A stretch of 64,000 nucleotides of DNA from Aeromonas sp. RU39B (GTDB lineage: Bacteria > Pseudomonadota > Gammaproteobacteria > Enterobacterales > Aeromonadaceae), in the NCBI RefSeq assembly GCF_900156095.1, contig NZ_FTMJ01000002.1, positions 434,001 through 498,000 of the forward strand. Direction: 5' to 3'. Both the position numbers and the translations under genes were made by a program. The stretch's first letter is position 1; each line of letters begins with the position of its first letter. Below the pieces are notes generated by a model. That model ran no database searches, was not told the DNA's origin, and saw nothing but the letters and a program-made list of their open reading frames with translations. Shown one piece after another: positions 32,790-41,430 of this stretch.

Positions 32790-33557
32790 TTAGCGGTAAA
32801 ACAGACTGGGAGGGACGCCGAGCTCACGCTTGAACATGGCGCTAAACGCACTTGGGCTGGCGTAACCAAGTGCCAAGGCCACCTGCAGTACGGATTCTCC
32901 CCGGGCCAGATGCTCGCAGGCTTGCAGTAGGCGGCACTGGCGTCGCCACTGCCCCACTGTCAGCCCAGTTTCACGGACAAACCGTCGTTGCAGGGTGCGA
33001 ACATCCATTGCCAAGGTACGGGCCCATTGTGCCAGTGAGAGCGCGTCGTCACCGTGCTCACGTAAGCCGCGACATAATCGCTGCAAAGCGGGTGATGCAG
33101 GCTCTGGGATTGAGAGAGCCAAAGCCGGCATGCGCTTGATTTCATCGAGCAACAACTGCACCAGATGGCCATCGCGCCCATCAGGGGCATAGTCGAGGGG
33201 TAAGTCAATGGCGGCCAGGATCAGCTCGCGCAGCAGGGGAGATATGCCGACGACACCACACTCGCTCGGTAACCCCTCGAGGGCGTCGTCACGGATATAG
33301 ACGGTGCGCATCAGCACTTCTCCCAGCATCAGGGTGCGATGCCAGACACCAACCGGAACCCAAATAGCCCGGGTCGGTGGGACAATCCACTGACCGGCAT
33401 CGGTTTCCACCAGCATCACGCCCTTCACGGCATAAAGCAGCTGGGCCGTCGGGTGGCAGTGGCGTGGCGACTCTGCGCCGGCAATACGGTCAAATGCGCG
33501 GGCTACCACTGGTGCCAATCCCATATCCTGGCGATGAGTGACCCCGGATTCAGCCAT
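32790..33557 (-). CDS. AraC family transcriptional regulator, NimR-like
   Basis: 255 residues from ATG at 33557, which has AAGGAC about 8 bases upstream; a start 90 bases further up would overlap promoter sequence. The N-terminal cupin has HCHPTAQLLYAVKGVM and IVPPTRAIWVPVGVWH. The C-terminal double helix-turn-helix has LAMDVRTLQRRFVRETG and ALALGYASPSAFSAMFKRELG. This pattern matches NimR (YeaM) of E. coli, which regulates a divergent MFS pump for 2-nitroimidazole. Here the divergent partner is an Fsr-type pump, 98 bases away, so it probably controls fsr and itself. The ligand is unknown. Confidence 0.9.
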   Translation of the reverse strand: MAESGVTHRQDMGLAPVVARAFDRIAGAESPRHCHPTAQLLYAVKGVMLVETDAGQWIVPPTRAIWVPVGVWHRTLMLGEVLMRTVYIRDDALEGLPSECGVVGISPLLRELILAAIDLPLDYAPDGRDGHLVQLLLDEIKRMPALALSIPEPASPALQRLCRGLREHGDDALSLAQWARTLAMDVRTLQRRFVRETGLTVGQWRRQCRLLQACEHLARGESVLQVALALGYASPSAFSAMFKRELGVPPSLFYR

Positions 33558-33655
33558 GAGATTGTCCTTTTCTCGACGATGATTGCCGCATGGTAGCACG
33601 AAGGACATTTTGAGAGTTGGTATTATGACGCCATTCACATTGTTCAAGGTGTCTC

Positions 33656-34849
33656 ATGGCTTCGACTCTGACCGCGGCAGCAACGCGCGGTGATACCCGT
33701 TACAAGGTGCTGGCTGCTATCAGCTTGTCACATTTTCTCAACGACATGCTGCAGTCGCTGATCATCGCTATCTATCCGCTGCTCAAGGGGAATTACGATC
33801 TTAACTTCACCCAAATCGGTTTGCTGACCCTGACTTACCAAGTCACGGCCTCCCTGTTGCAACCGGTTGTGGGCTGGTATACCGACCGCCACCCCCAGCC
33901 GTTTTCGCTGGTGGTAGGGATGGGGTCAACCCTGTGTGGCCTGCTGTTGCTCTCTCATGCACCGAGTTTTCCACTGTTGTTGCTGGGGGCGTCGGTGGTG
34001 GGATTGGGCTCGTCAATTTTTCATCCCGAGTCGTCCCGGGTGGCGCGCATGGCCTCCGGTGGTCGTCACGGTCTGGCACAATCCATCTTTCAGGTCGGTG
34101 GTAACGGCGGCACGGCGATGGGGCCGCTGCTCGCTGCCATGATCGTTCTGCCATTTGGGCAGGGGAGCCTTGCCTGGTTTGCGCTGGTTGCCTTGCTGGC
34201 CATGCTGGTTCTGCTGCGTGTTGGGCAGTGGTATCAGGCGCAGCATCGCCAACAGAGTGTGGTCAAAGCCAGATCCCATGCCGACCTACCACGGCGGCGC
34301 GTCGTGCTGGCAGTTGCTGTGCTGTTGATGCTGATATTTTCCAAGCATTTCTATCTGGCCAGCCTGACCAGTTACTACACCTTCTACCTGATGGAACATT
34401 TTGGGTTACCAGCCCAATCGGCGCAGTTGCACCTGTTTTTGTTCCTGTTTGCTGTTGCTGCCGGCACCGTGCTTGGTGGGCCGATTGGCGATCGTATCGG
34501 TCGCAAGCAGGTGATCTGGTTCTCGATCCTTGGCATCACGCCATTTACGCTGTTACTGCCCCATGTTGGCTTGACCGGCACCACTATTCTCACCTTTATC
34601 ATCGGATTTATTCTCGCTTCGGCGTTTCCGGCGATCCTGGTGTATGCCCAAGAGTTACTGCCGGGGCGCATCGGCACTATCTCGGGGCTTTTCTTCGGTT
34701 TTGCCTTTGGCATGGGGGGGCTTGGCGCAGCGTTGCTCGGTCGTTTGGCCGATCACTATGGCATTGTATATGTCTATCATCTGTGTGCTTGGCTGCCACT
34801 TATCGGCATAGTGGCCATCTTGCTGCCCAACATCAAATCGTCACGTTGA
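33656..34849 (+). CDS. fsr: MFS efflux protein Fsr (fosmidomycin resistance family)
   Basis: 397 residues with twelve membrane helices. Long identity with E. coli Fsr is visible, for example AISLSHFLNDMLQSLI, SIFHPESSRVARMASGG, GLAQSIFQVGGN and GLFFGFAFGMGGLGAALLG. Fsr exports fosmidomycin, and related substrates are likely. It is an inner-membrane proton-driven pump. It is divergent from a NimR-like AraC regulator that probably controls it. No complete -35/-10 pair is obvious in the 98-base gap. Confidence 0.95.
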   Translation: MASTLTAAATRGDTRYKVLAAISLSHFLNDMLQSLIIAIYPLLKGNYDLNFTQIGLLTLTYQVTASLLQPVVGWYTDRHPQPFSLVVGMGSTLCGLLLLSHAPSFPLLLLGASVVGLGSSIFHPESSRVARMASGGRHGLAQSIFQVGGNGGTAMGPLLAAMIVLPFGQGSLAWFALVALLAMLVLLRVGQWYQAQHRQQSVVKARSHADLPRRRVVLAVAVLLMLIFSKHFYLASLTSYYTFYLMEHFGLPAQSAQLHLFLFLFAVAAGTVLGGPIGDRIGRKQVIWFSILGITPFTLLLPHVGLTGTTILTFIIGFILASAFPAILVYAQELLPGRIGTISGLFFGFAFGMGGLGAALLGRLADHYGIVYVYHLCAWLPLIGIVAILLPNIKSSR

Positions 34850-34920
34850 GTCTGACCCCCAAGTTCCTCTTTCTGCCGCGGCAACAGTGGGAAGGTCACG
34901 GATGGAGAGAGTGACACAAT

Positions 34921-35460
34921 ATGCATGTTGGTTCGTTACCCACAGTCGAACACGAGCAGGTATATCTGCGACCCTTGCTGGCTGCAGATATTGTGCGCTG
35001 GGTCAGTTATCTGCATCTGCCGGCGGTGTATGAGCACACCAGCTGGAATTTTCCGACGGTTGAGCAGCTTGGCAGTTATCTAGGGTGTGAGCGCAGTACC
35101 GATCCGGCAGCGGGGCTGCGACTGGCCATTGCGCTTAAGCAAACTAACGAGCTGGTTGGCACCATCGGATTTCATAGCGTGATGCCACTAAATCACTCGG
35201 CGGAGCTGACCTACGATCTGCATCCCACACTCTGGGGTAGGGGAATTATTAGCGCGGTGGGCGCATCAGTGGTGGGATGGGCGCATCACGAAGCCGGTTG
35301 TGATCGGGTGCAGGCGACGGTGCTGGATACCAATCTGGCCTCACAACGGGTGATAGAGCGCCTTGGTTTTGCCAAAGAGGGGCTGCTCAAACACTACCGC
35401 TATGTACGTGGTACGGCGCGCGATTTCTGGATCTATTCTCATCTCGCCCAAGGGGCATAA
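34921..35460 (+). CDS. GNAT family N-acetyltransferase (RimJ/RimL-like)
   Basis: 179 residues. VYLRPLLAADIVRWVSYL opens like RimJ/RimL-type acetyltransferases. The acetyl-CoA site lies around LTYDLHPTLWGRGIISAVG (motif A), and NLASQRVIERLGFAKEGLLKHY is motif B. It uses acetyl-CoA to acetylate a protein N-terminus, an amino acid or a drug-like amine; the substrate cannot be told. It follows fsr by 71 bases on the same strand and may be co-transcribed, which would fit a detoxification role. Confidence 0.9.
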   Translation: MHVGSLPTVEHEQVYLRPLLAADIVRWVSYLHLPAVYEHTSWNFPTVEQLGSYLGCERSTDPAAGLRLAIALKQTNELVGTIGFHSVMPLNHSAELTYDLHPTLWGRGIISAVGASVVGWAHHEAGCDRVQATVLDTNLASQRVIERLGFAKEGLLKHYRYVRGTARDFWIYSHLAQGA

Positions 35461-35599
35461 CGGCAGTGTGATTGCCGCACGGCGGGTTACGACAACCAGC
35501 TGCTTATTGCTATGTGAAAGAGCCCTATTGAATCCTATTAATCAATTGTTAATGCTGGACAAGGAATAATCGTGGCTCCACCCCGAGGAGAGTGACGGT

Positions 35600-35860
35600 A
35601 TGGCCATCATCAATGTCATCCACACCCGCACGACGTCTTTACATCAGGAGCCAAACACCGGAGACCTCTGCGGCCGTATCGGTTGCAACGCGCCAGCCAA
35701 CGCGGTGGCTACGGTGCACGAGTATGTGGCACTGCTCACCGGCGGCAAAAACAGTGCGCCACGTTATGCGCTTTCGCTGTGTGACGCGTGTCTTTGCTCG
35801 CAAAGCCAAGCGCCGTTTCATGTGCGGCGTACCGACCTTCGCGCCGTCAGCAAGCGATAG
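35600..35860 (+). CDS. Small cysteine-containing hypothetical protein
   Basis: 86 residues. GAGGAGAGTGACGGT upstream of ATG at 35600 includes a ribosome site. Cysteines occur as DLCGRIGC near residues 24-29 and LCDACLC near 61-66, a spacing that could form a zinc site. There is no signal peptide. I recognise no family. Base composition is similar to the neighbours. The 139 bases before it contain no other gene. Confidence 0.55.
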   Translation: MAIINVIHTRTTSLHQEPNTGDLCGRIGCNAPANAVATVHEYVALLTGGKNSAPRYALSLCDACLCSQSQAPFHVRRTDLRAVSKR

Positions 35861-36373
35861 GCCATTATCCGCTCACACACTGCCAGACCATCGGCGTCAC
35901 ACACCAACAAGTAGCAACTGCGTTCGGCCAGTCGCCCGTGTCCCCTTCAAGCTCGGTGCCGAAGGGGGCACTACCTTCGTTTCATAGGGCCTTGCTAAGA
36001 GCCGCCACTCAACATGGCTGGCCAATCGAGCCCACGAGGCGACGTTGGCCCCATCCCCCTTCAGATATGCCCCCATCCGGGTGCAGTGTCCGCGTGAAAT
36101 GTGCGTGGTCATCGCTCACCGGTCTTATCTCATCCGCGTTTGTCTCAAGTCACTGGTTCGACCCGGTGGTGCAGTATGGTTGCACGGTCGGTGACAGCAA
36201 AAAGGAAGCGTGTGATATAGAAATAATTGATGTTGATTATTTGTCATTACGATTGGTCTTATATCTAGGGCGGCGGCAAGATGTGTCCATCGACGCGATG
36301 CCTGTTAACAGGCACGTCTTCCACCCCGCATCGGCAGGCTGAGCGCCACGATGCGCACCATGAGAGAAAGAGC
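35861..36373. other. 513-base interval without a supported gene
   Basis: An open frame runs through 35788-36342 but its translation has biased arginine/proline/serine composition, no ribosome site and no recognisable segment. The second half (about 36200-36270) is AT-rich and may hold the promoter of the SRPBCC gene. No repeat or RNA gene was seen. Confidence 0.5.
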
Positions 36374-36889
36374 ATGCAACACGCAATTGTTTGGCCAGAA
36401 GGTTATATCCCGGGTTTTACCGAAAATTTTGCCTCCAACGAGGTGATTGTCGCGGGACTGAGCGTGGCTGATGTCTGGCCGTTCCTGAACATTCCGTCCT
36501 TGTGGCCCACCTACTACAGCAACTCGGCAGATATCCGCTTCTATGACAACAAGGGGCCGGAGCTGGAGCAGGATGTGCGTTTTTTCTTCACCACCTTCGA
36601 CTTTCCAGTCGAGGCGCAAGTGGTAGAGCATGTTGCGCCGGTGGCGGGTCAACCGGCCCGCGTGGCGTGGCACGGCTGGGCCGGTGATGACGCCGAAACC
36701 CGTCTGGATGTGCATCACGCCTGGCTGCTTGAAGATTTGCCCGGCAATCGGGTACGCATCCTGACCCAGGAGACCCAGAAGGGGAAACCGGCGCAGGCGC
36801 TGGCCAAGGCCGATCCGAACCCGATGATCAACGGCCACCAGGCTTGGTTAAACGGTTTGGTTGATGCTGCCCGAAGCGCCAAGAAATAA
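36374..36889 (+). CDS. SRPBCC (START-like) domain protein
   Basis: 171 residues from ATG at 36374 (MQHAIVWPEGYIPGFTENF), with AGAGAAAGAG just upstream; a longer start at 36281 is not supported. SVADVWPFLNIPSLWPTYYSNSADI fits the start of the SRPBCC fold, and the last helix is NPMINGHQAWLNGLVDAARSA. This fold binds hydrophobic ligands, and the actual ligand is unknown. The next gene, an oxidoreductase, starts 86 bases downstream on the same strand, so the two could act on one substrate; this is inference. Confidence 0.82.
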   Translation: MQHAIVWPEGYIPGFTENFASNEVIVAGLSVADVWPFLNIPSLWPTYYSNSADIRFYDNKGPELEQDVRFFFTTFDFPVEAQVVEHVAPVAGQPARVAWHGWAGDDAETRLDVHHAWLLEDLPGNRVRILTQETQKGKPAQALAKADPNPMINGHQAWLNGLVDAARSAKK

Positions 36890-36975
36890 TCCGAAGGCCT
36901 GCCGGTAGAGGGGGGGCCTTTATCTGTGCGTCCCGCGATGCGCCGCAAGGCGCATCGGTTTGATGAGAGAACACC

Positions 36976-37845
36976 ATGTCTACAATCGCATTTATGGGCC
37001 TTGGCGCCATGGGGAGCCGCATGGCGAGCAATCTGTTGCTGGCCGGGCACACCCTGCGGGTCTGGAATCGCACTGCTTCAGCCGCCGAGTCGCTGGTAGC
37101 AGCAGGCGCCACACTGGCCAGCAGCCCGGCACACGCAGCAGAGGGTGCTGATATTGTCATCAGCATGGTGCGCGATGATGCGGCTTCACGCTTTGTCTGG
37201 TGTGATGAGCGTCTTGGGGCCTTCAACACCATAGGGGCCGGGGCGGTTGCTATCGAAAGCGCCACCTTGTCGCTTGGATGGATGCGCGAGCTTGGTCATC
37301 TGGCTCTGGCCCGTGATATTAACCTGATTGAAGCGCCGGTGTCGGGTTCGCGTCCTGCCGCGCAAGCCGGGCAACTGGTCTTTTTGGTCGGCGGTGAGGA
37401 AAGCGTGCTGGCCAAGGTACAAGGGGCGCTGCAGGCCATGGGCTCGGCAGTGCATCATGTCGGCCCTCTGGGGTCTGGCGCGTTGGCTAAGCTGGCGACC
37501 AATGCCCTGCTGGGTATTCAGGTGACCGCCTTGGCCGAGATCACCGGGCTGCTAGCGGCCGGTGGCGCCGATGTGGGCAAAACCCTGCAGGCTATTGCGG
37601 GGACGCCGGTATGGGCGCCGGTGGCGCACTATCTGGCTGGCAGTATGTTAAACGGTGATTTTCGTCCCCAGTTTCCGGTCGAGCTTATCGAGAAAGATTT
37701 CGGGTATGCTCTGGCCGTGGTGCAGGGGGCTGCGCAGCAGGCGCCGACGCTGAGTGCCGCCCGTCAGGTTTTCCAGCAGGCGATGGCCGAAGGTCTCGCT
37801 GGCGATAACATGACGGCAGTGGTACGTCTGTTTGCTGGCAAGTAA
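36976..37845 (+). CDS. NAD(P)-dependent beta-hydroxyacid dehydrogenase family protein
   Basis: 289 residues. The N-terminal Rossmann motif is GLGAMGSRMASNLL, and DAPVSGS-like IEAPVSGSRPAAQAGQL is the substrate-binding signature. The catalytic lysine is in KLATNALLG near 174. The C-terminal helical domain has IEKDFGYAL. This is the 3-hydroxyisobutyrate dehydrogenase/GarR/GLYR family. The substrate could be a hydroxyacid or succinate semialdehyde-type compound. Neighbours give no firm pathway. It precedes a DMT exporter by 42 bases and may share its transcript. Confidence 0.9.
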   Translation: MSTIAFMGLGAMGSRMASNLLLAGHTLRVWNRTASAAESLVAAGATLASSPAHAAEGADIVISMVRDDAASRFVWCDERLGAFNTIGAGAVAIESATLSLGWMRELGHLALARDINLIEAPVSGSRPAAQAGQLVFLVGGEESVLAKVQGALQAMGSAVHHVGPLGSGALAKLATNALLGIQVTALAEITGLLAAGGADVGKTLQAIAGTPVWAPVAHYLAGSMLNGDFRPQFPVELIEKDFGYALAVVQGAAQQAPTLSAARQVFQQAMAEGLAGDNMTAVVRLFAGK

Positions 37846-37887
37846 GTCCAGGCTCTTTGATGGGTTGACTATAGAGGGGAGAGAAGG

Positions 37888-38799
37888 GTGCAAGGACGAC
37901 AATCAACGCAGAAGGCTGACTGGTTGGCCTGGGTGATGTTAGCGCTGCCGCCGCTGTTTTGGGCCGGCAATTTTATCGTCGGCCGGGCGATGCGCGACAC
38001 AGTTCCCCCCATGGCCCTCTCTTTCTACCGATGGCTGATTGCCTTGGTCTGTTTGTTGCCCTTTGTCTGGCCTGCGTTTAAACGCGATGCTCGCCATTAC
38101 TGGCGTGTGCGTTGGACTTTGCTCGGGGTCTCGCTAACCGGTGTGGCGGCATTTAATGTGCTGGTCTATATCGGGCTACAAAGTACCAGCGCCGCCAACG
38201 GTATGCTGCTTAACTCCTTTATTCCATTGCTGATCGCGGCGCTCGGCGCGCTGCTTTATCGCGAGCGGCTCACCCTTGGCCAGTGGTCCGGCATGCTGCT
38301 TTCGCTCTGTGGTGTGATCATCATTGTCAGCCACGGCAGTTGGCAGACGCTGGTTTCCCTGTCGGTGGCACGCGGCGATCTTATCGTGTTTATCGCCACG
38401 GTCTGCTGGGCATTTTATACCCTGTGGCTGCGGCAAATTCCGGTGGCCATTGATCGCCGTGGTTTGATGTTGGCGCAGATCCTGATCGGCCTGGTGGCCT
38501 TGCTGCCGCTCTATGTGTGGGAGTGGCTACAAGGGAACGTGGCCGCTTGGAATATGCACTCGTTACTGGCCGTGGGGTATGTGGGCATTTTTCCCTCCGT
38601 GGTGGCCTTTATGCTCTATGGCGCCGGGGTGATGCGGGTCGGCGCCGCACGGGCAGGGCTGTTTATCCATCTGATCCCGCTGTTTGGCGCCCTGCTGTCG
38701 GTCGTGGTGCTGCGTGAAGCGCTGCATCTTTATCAGCTGGTTGGAATGTTAGCGATCCTCTCTGGTGTGGTGTGGGTTAACCGCAAGGCTGGGCATTAA
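37888..38799 (+). CDS. DMT superfamily (EamA) transporter
   Basis: 303 residues with ten membrane helices in two EamA repeats (about 14-145 and 157-297). The GTG start has GAGAAGG upstream; ATG at 37936 is an alternative that would shorten the first helix. PPLFWAGNFIVGRAM is the typical opening. EamA proteins export metabolites or amino acids; the substrate is not known. It lies last in a plus-strand run with the dehydrogenase gene and ends at a strong terminator. Confidence 0.92.
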   Translation: MQGRQSTQKADWLAWVMLALPPLFWAGNFIVGRAMRDTVPPMALSFYRWLIALVCLLPFVWPAFKRDARHYWRVRWTLLGVSLTGVAAFNVLVYIGLQSTSAANGMLLNSFIPLLIAALGALLYRERLTLGQWSGMLLSLCGVIIIVSHGSWQTLVSLSVARGDLIVFIATVCWAFYTLWLRQIPVAIDRRGLMLAQILIGLVALLPLYVWEWLQGNVAAWNMHSLLAVGYVGIFPSVVAFMLYGAGVMRVGAARAGLFIHLIPLFGALLSVVVLREALHLYQLVGMLAILSGVVWVNRKAGH

Positions 38800-38825
38800 C
38801 AACTTGGGTGGTGGTGTGACCGGTG

Positions 38826-38850
38826 AAAAGCCTCTGTTGAGGCTTTTTCC
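38826..38850 (+). terminator. Rho-independent terminator after the DMT transporter
   Basis: AAAAGCCTC-TGTT-GAGGCTTTT forms a 9-bp stem with a T-run, 27 bases after the stop. Confidence 0.92.
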
Positions 38851-39186
38851 GTTTCTAAGTTAGACCCGCGCTCGGATTTTGTTAACCGTCAGATTGGTGC
38901 GTTCAACGGCAGAAAAACGATTCGCAACTGATGAATGATTATTTGGTGTGTGATTTATCAGTAAAAGCCGCTGCAAGGGGTGGCAAAGGCAGTTAAAAAA
39001 CCGCTTTGTGAGCCTTCTATCAATTTAAAACAATATTCCACTTTGTGTGATCCAGCACGCTGGCAAGCCATTCACAAATCCACGTTTGTAACATTTAATA
39101 AATCATCGATTAACCCATGTCCGATCCGTGTTTCGCCCAATGAGTGCTAGGCAGGATGGATGTGGTTGTGTAGTCCGAGGAGTGTT
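38851..39186. other. AT-richer 336-base interval without a gene
   Basis: The stretch is richer in A and T than its surroundings and probably carries the promoter of the phosphatase gene. Two partial CRP-like half-sites (TTTGTGA near 39003 and TTGTGTGATCC near 39044) lack a second half. No RNA gene or repeat was recognised. Confidence 0.4.
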
Positions 39187-40533
39187 ATGGCTGACGATGA
39201 CCTTATTTTTATCGGTGATGTACATGGTCAATATTACAAGTTGGCTGATCTGCTGGCGCAAATGGAAGTATTCCACGTCGACGTCCAGCGTGCGGGGATG
39301 GCACCCAAGCTGGTGTTTGTCGGCGATCTTATCGACAACCGCCTGCAGGCGAGAATTGATCATCGCCGCACCCTGGATCTGGTGCGTTCCCTATGTGATA
39401 GCGAACAGGCCTATTGCCTGATGGGCAACCATGAATTTAATGCGGTGGGCTGGTTGTTGCGCCACCCAACCACTTGCCAACCACTGCGCCCGCACAGCGT
39501 AAAAAACCGGCTGCAACACCAGACTTTCCTCGATGAAGTCGGGGAGGACAGTGAAGCCCATCGCCAGTGGGTCGCTTGGTTTATGAGCCTGCCGCTGTTT
39601 CTCGATTTTGGGGCGGTGCGTGCCATTCATGCCTGCTGGGATGACGAGGTGATTGCCAGACTGCGTCCTTATCTCAATGCCGACAACAGCCTTAAAGCCG
39701 AGCATTGGCCTGATGCGTTTGATCCGGCCCATGAGCTGTGGAGCCTGTGTGAAACCTTGCTCAAAGGCCCTGAGCTGGCCTTGCCTAATGGCTACAGCTT
39801 TAAAGACAAACACGGCATGTCGCGCCGCCATATCCGCAGCCGCTGGTGGATGCCCGATGCTCGCACTTACCGGGATATCGCCCAGGTGCCGGCGGATGTG
39901 ACTGATCAGCTGCCGTCCCTGCCGCTGCCTGGCGGCCATCAGCCCCGAGCAATCAGTGTGCCCGTGGTAGTCGGCCATTACACCCTGGATGGACTGCCGG
40001 TGGTGCTGAGTGAAAACGTGGTCTGCGTCGATTACAACGCCGCCCATCCCGAGCGACCGCTGGTTTGCTATCACTGGCGCAGCCGCGACGGGGAGACCCT
40101 CGATAGCGCACGCTTTGTATTGGCTCCGCAAAAGCAGCTGGCGCGTGAGGTGGATCGGGCGGCGATGCGGGTACTGGAGCACTACGCCGCCTGTTTGTCG
40201 GATTATGATCTTGATAATTCGCAGGCGGTGATCTCTGAGGTGTCGCGCTTCTTGCTCTGCCGCTGGGATCCGCTTGGCGTGAAATTTACCGCAGAGGGTG
40301 CCAGTCACTATCGCCACTATGTGATGCCAGCCTATAAGTTGGCGCTGCACGGGGAGCTCGGCACACTCGCTTTGCTGCTGTGGCAGGCCGAAACCACTCT
40401 GATGGGTTTTTATACTGCCGATCACGAAGAGATGGCGCTGTGCAAGGTGCAAAGCCTGATGTTGGCGCAGCAGTTGATTGCCGAGGTGGCGACCTTGAGC
40501 CGTTGGCGCACGGCGCAGACCCTCAGTGCCTGA
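39187..40533 (+). CDS. Calcineurin-like metallophosphoesterase
   Basis: 448 residues from ATG at 39187 with GAGGAG 5-10 bases upstream; a frame extension to 39160 is not supported. Metal motifs are GDVHGQ (D11, H13), GDLIDNR and GNHEFN, then PVVVGHYTLDG with the last histidine. This places it with PrpE/ApaH-type protein or dinucleotide phosphatases. The C-terminal ~130 residues are an extra region I do not recognise. A zinc-ribbon/Nudix gene follows after 143 bases on the same strand, so both may deal with nucleotides. The substrate is unknown. Cytoplasmic, no signal peptide. Confidence 0.88.
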   Translation: MADDDLIFIGDVHGQYYKLADLLAQMEVFHVDVQRAGMAPKLVFVGDLIDNRLQARIDHRRTLDLVRSLCDSEQAYCLMGNHEFNAVGWLLRHPTTCQPLRPHSVKNRLQHQTFLDEVGEDSEAHRQWVAWFMSLPLFLDFGAVRAIHACWDDEVIARLRPYLNADNSLKAEHWPDAFDPAHELWSLCETLLKGPELALPNGYSFKDKHGMSRRHIRSRWWMPDARTYRDIAQVPADVTDQLPSLPLPGGHQPRAISVPVVVGHYTLDGLPVVLSENVVCVDYNAAHPERPLVCYHWRSRDGETLDSARFVLAPQKQLAREVDRAAMRVLEHYAACLSDYDLDNSQAVISEVSRFLLCRWDPLGVKFTAEGASHYRHYVMPAYKLALHGELGTLALLLWQAETTLMGFYTADHEEMALCKVQSLMLAQQLIAEVATLSRWRTAQTLSA

Positions 40534-40676
40534 ATCTGGAGCCGGTACCAAGGAGACGTATCGGGTGGGCGGCATGAGCCGCCCTGATCAAGATAGCGGA
40601 GGCAAGGAGAGTACCGCATCTGACGGAGAACGTGGTGGTCATGCCCATCGCGTTGTCTCTCATCGGGAGTCCTAAC

Positions 40677-41360
40677 ATGGTCAGTCCTGTCAAACCGGGC
40701 CGAGCCTGCCTACATTGCGGTGAGCCCATGGTGGTGATCACCCATGCTACGCTGGAGAAAATGCGCAGCGAACTTAACCCGGTGTTTCGCTCCTTAAACA
40801 GCCGAGCCCGGGTCAAGATACAGCGTCGTTATCATCTGTGCCGTCACTGCGATGCCCATGCGCTGGGCATCGATCTGGGCGTCGCTTTTCCGTTTTACGA
40901 TCTGGACGGTGCGATTCGTGACATTCACGGCAATACCCTGGTTGCGGCCAGCGAAGCGCGCTTTGATCCCGAGCCGCTGCGGCGCAAGCGCCGGCGTGGC
41001 ACCGTGATTGTGGAAACTCATCAGGGCATTTTGCTCACACGCACCGGCGATGAGCGGTTCTTGCTGCCGGGTGGGCAAGCCGAGCAAGGAGAGCCGCGTA
41101 TTGTCAGCGCCCTGCGTGAGCTGCGTAGCGATATGGATCTGGACGTGAGCAACGTGAGCTATCTGTTTGAGCACGAGAGCGAGCGTCATCGCCATAAGGT
41201 GTTTTATGTGCGTGCCGGTGCACTGCCCAGGCCGCGGCTAGTGACCGCCGAGTTTGCCTATTACCATCAGGCGCTGCGCCCGGAGCTCGGTCACAGCGCC
41301 CATGCCATCATCACACGCTTTTTGGGGCAGCGTGATCAGTGGATGGCGCGGGCAGGATAA
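40677..41360 (+). CDS. Zinc-ribbon and Nudix-like domain protein with degenerate Nudix box
   Basis: 227 residues from ATG at 40677 (CGGGAGT upstream). The N-terminus carries CLHC (C11/C14) and CRHC (C55/C58), a likely zinc ribbon. A Nudix-like fold begins near 107. Its box runs from G133: E139 and R147-E148-L149 fit, but the two acidic metal ligands read S151-D152 and the final glycine is D154. Hydrolase activity may therefore be altered or lost. Zinc ribbon plus Nudix recalls NudC, but the NudC-specific SQPWPFPxS motif is absent. It lies downstream of a phosphatase gene. The substrate is unknown. Confidence 0.78.
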   Translation: MVSPVKPGRACLHCGEPMVVITHATLEKMRSELNPVFRSLNSRARVKIQRRYHLCRHCDAHALGIDLGVAFPFYDLDGAIRDIHGNTLVAASEARFDPEPLRRKRRRGTVIVETHQGILLTRTGDERFLLPGGQAEQGEPRIVSALRELRSDMDLDVSNVSYLFEHESERHRHKVFYVRAGALPRPRLVTAEFAYYHQALRPELGHSAHAIITRFLGQRDQWMARAG

Positions 41361-41430
41361 GTTGCGTTGCCGCATGGCAACGCACGGCGCCCGTGCTGCC
41401 GCGTTGAGGTCATCGGCTTTATCACGCGGT

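Noticed and set aside
32060..32833. A plus-strand frame of 257 codons across sbcB and the following gap
   Set aside because: Most of it is antisense to sbcB, and the remainder has no ribosome site or recognisable segment.
39391..40575. A minus-strand frame of 394 codons
   Set aside because: It is antisense to the phosphatase gene, which has clear metal motifs and a ribosome site.
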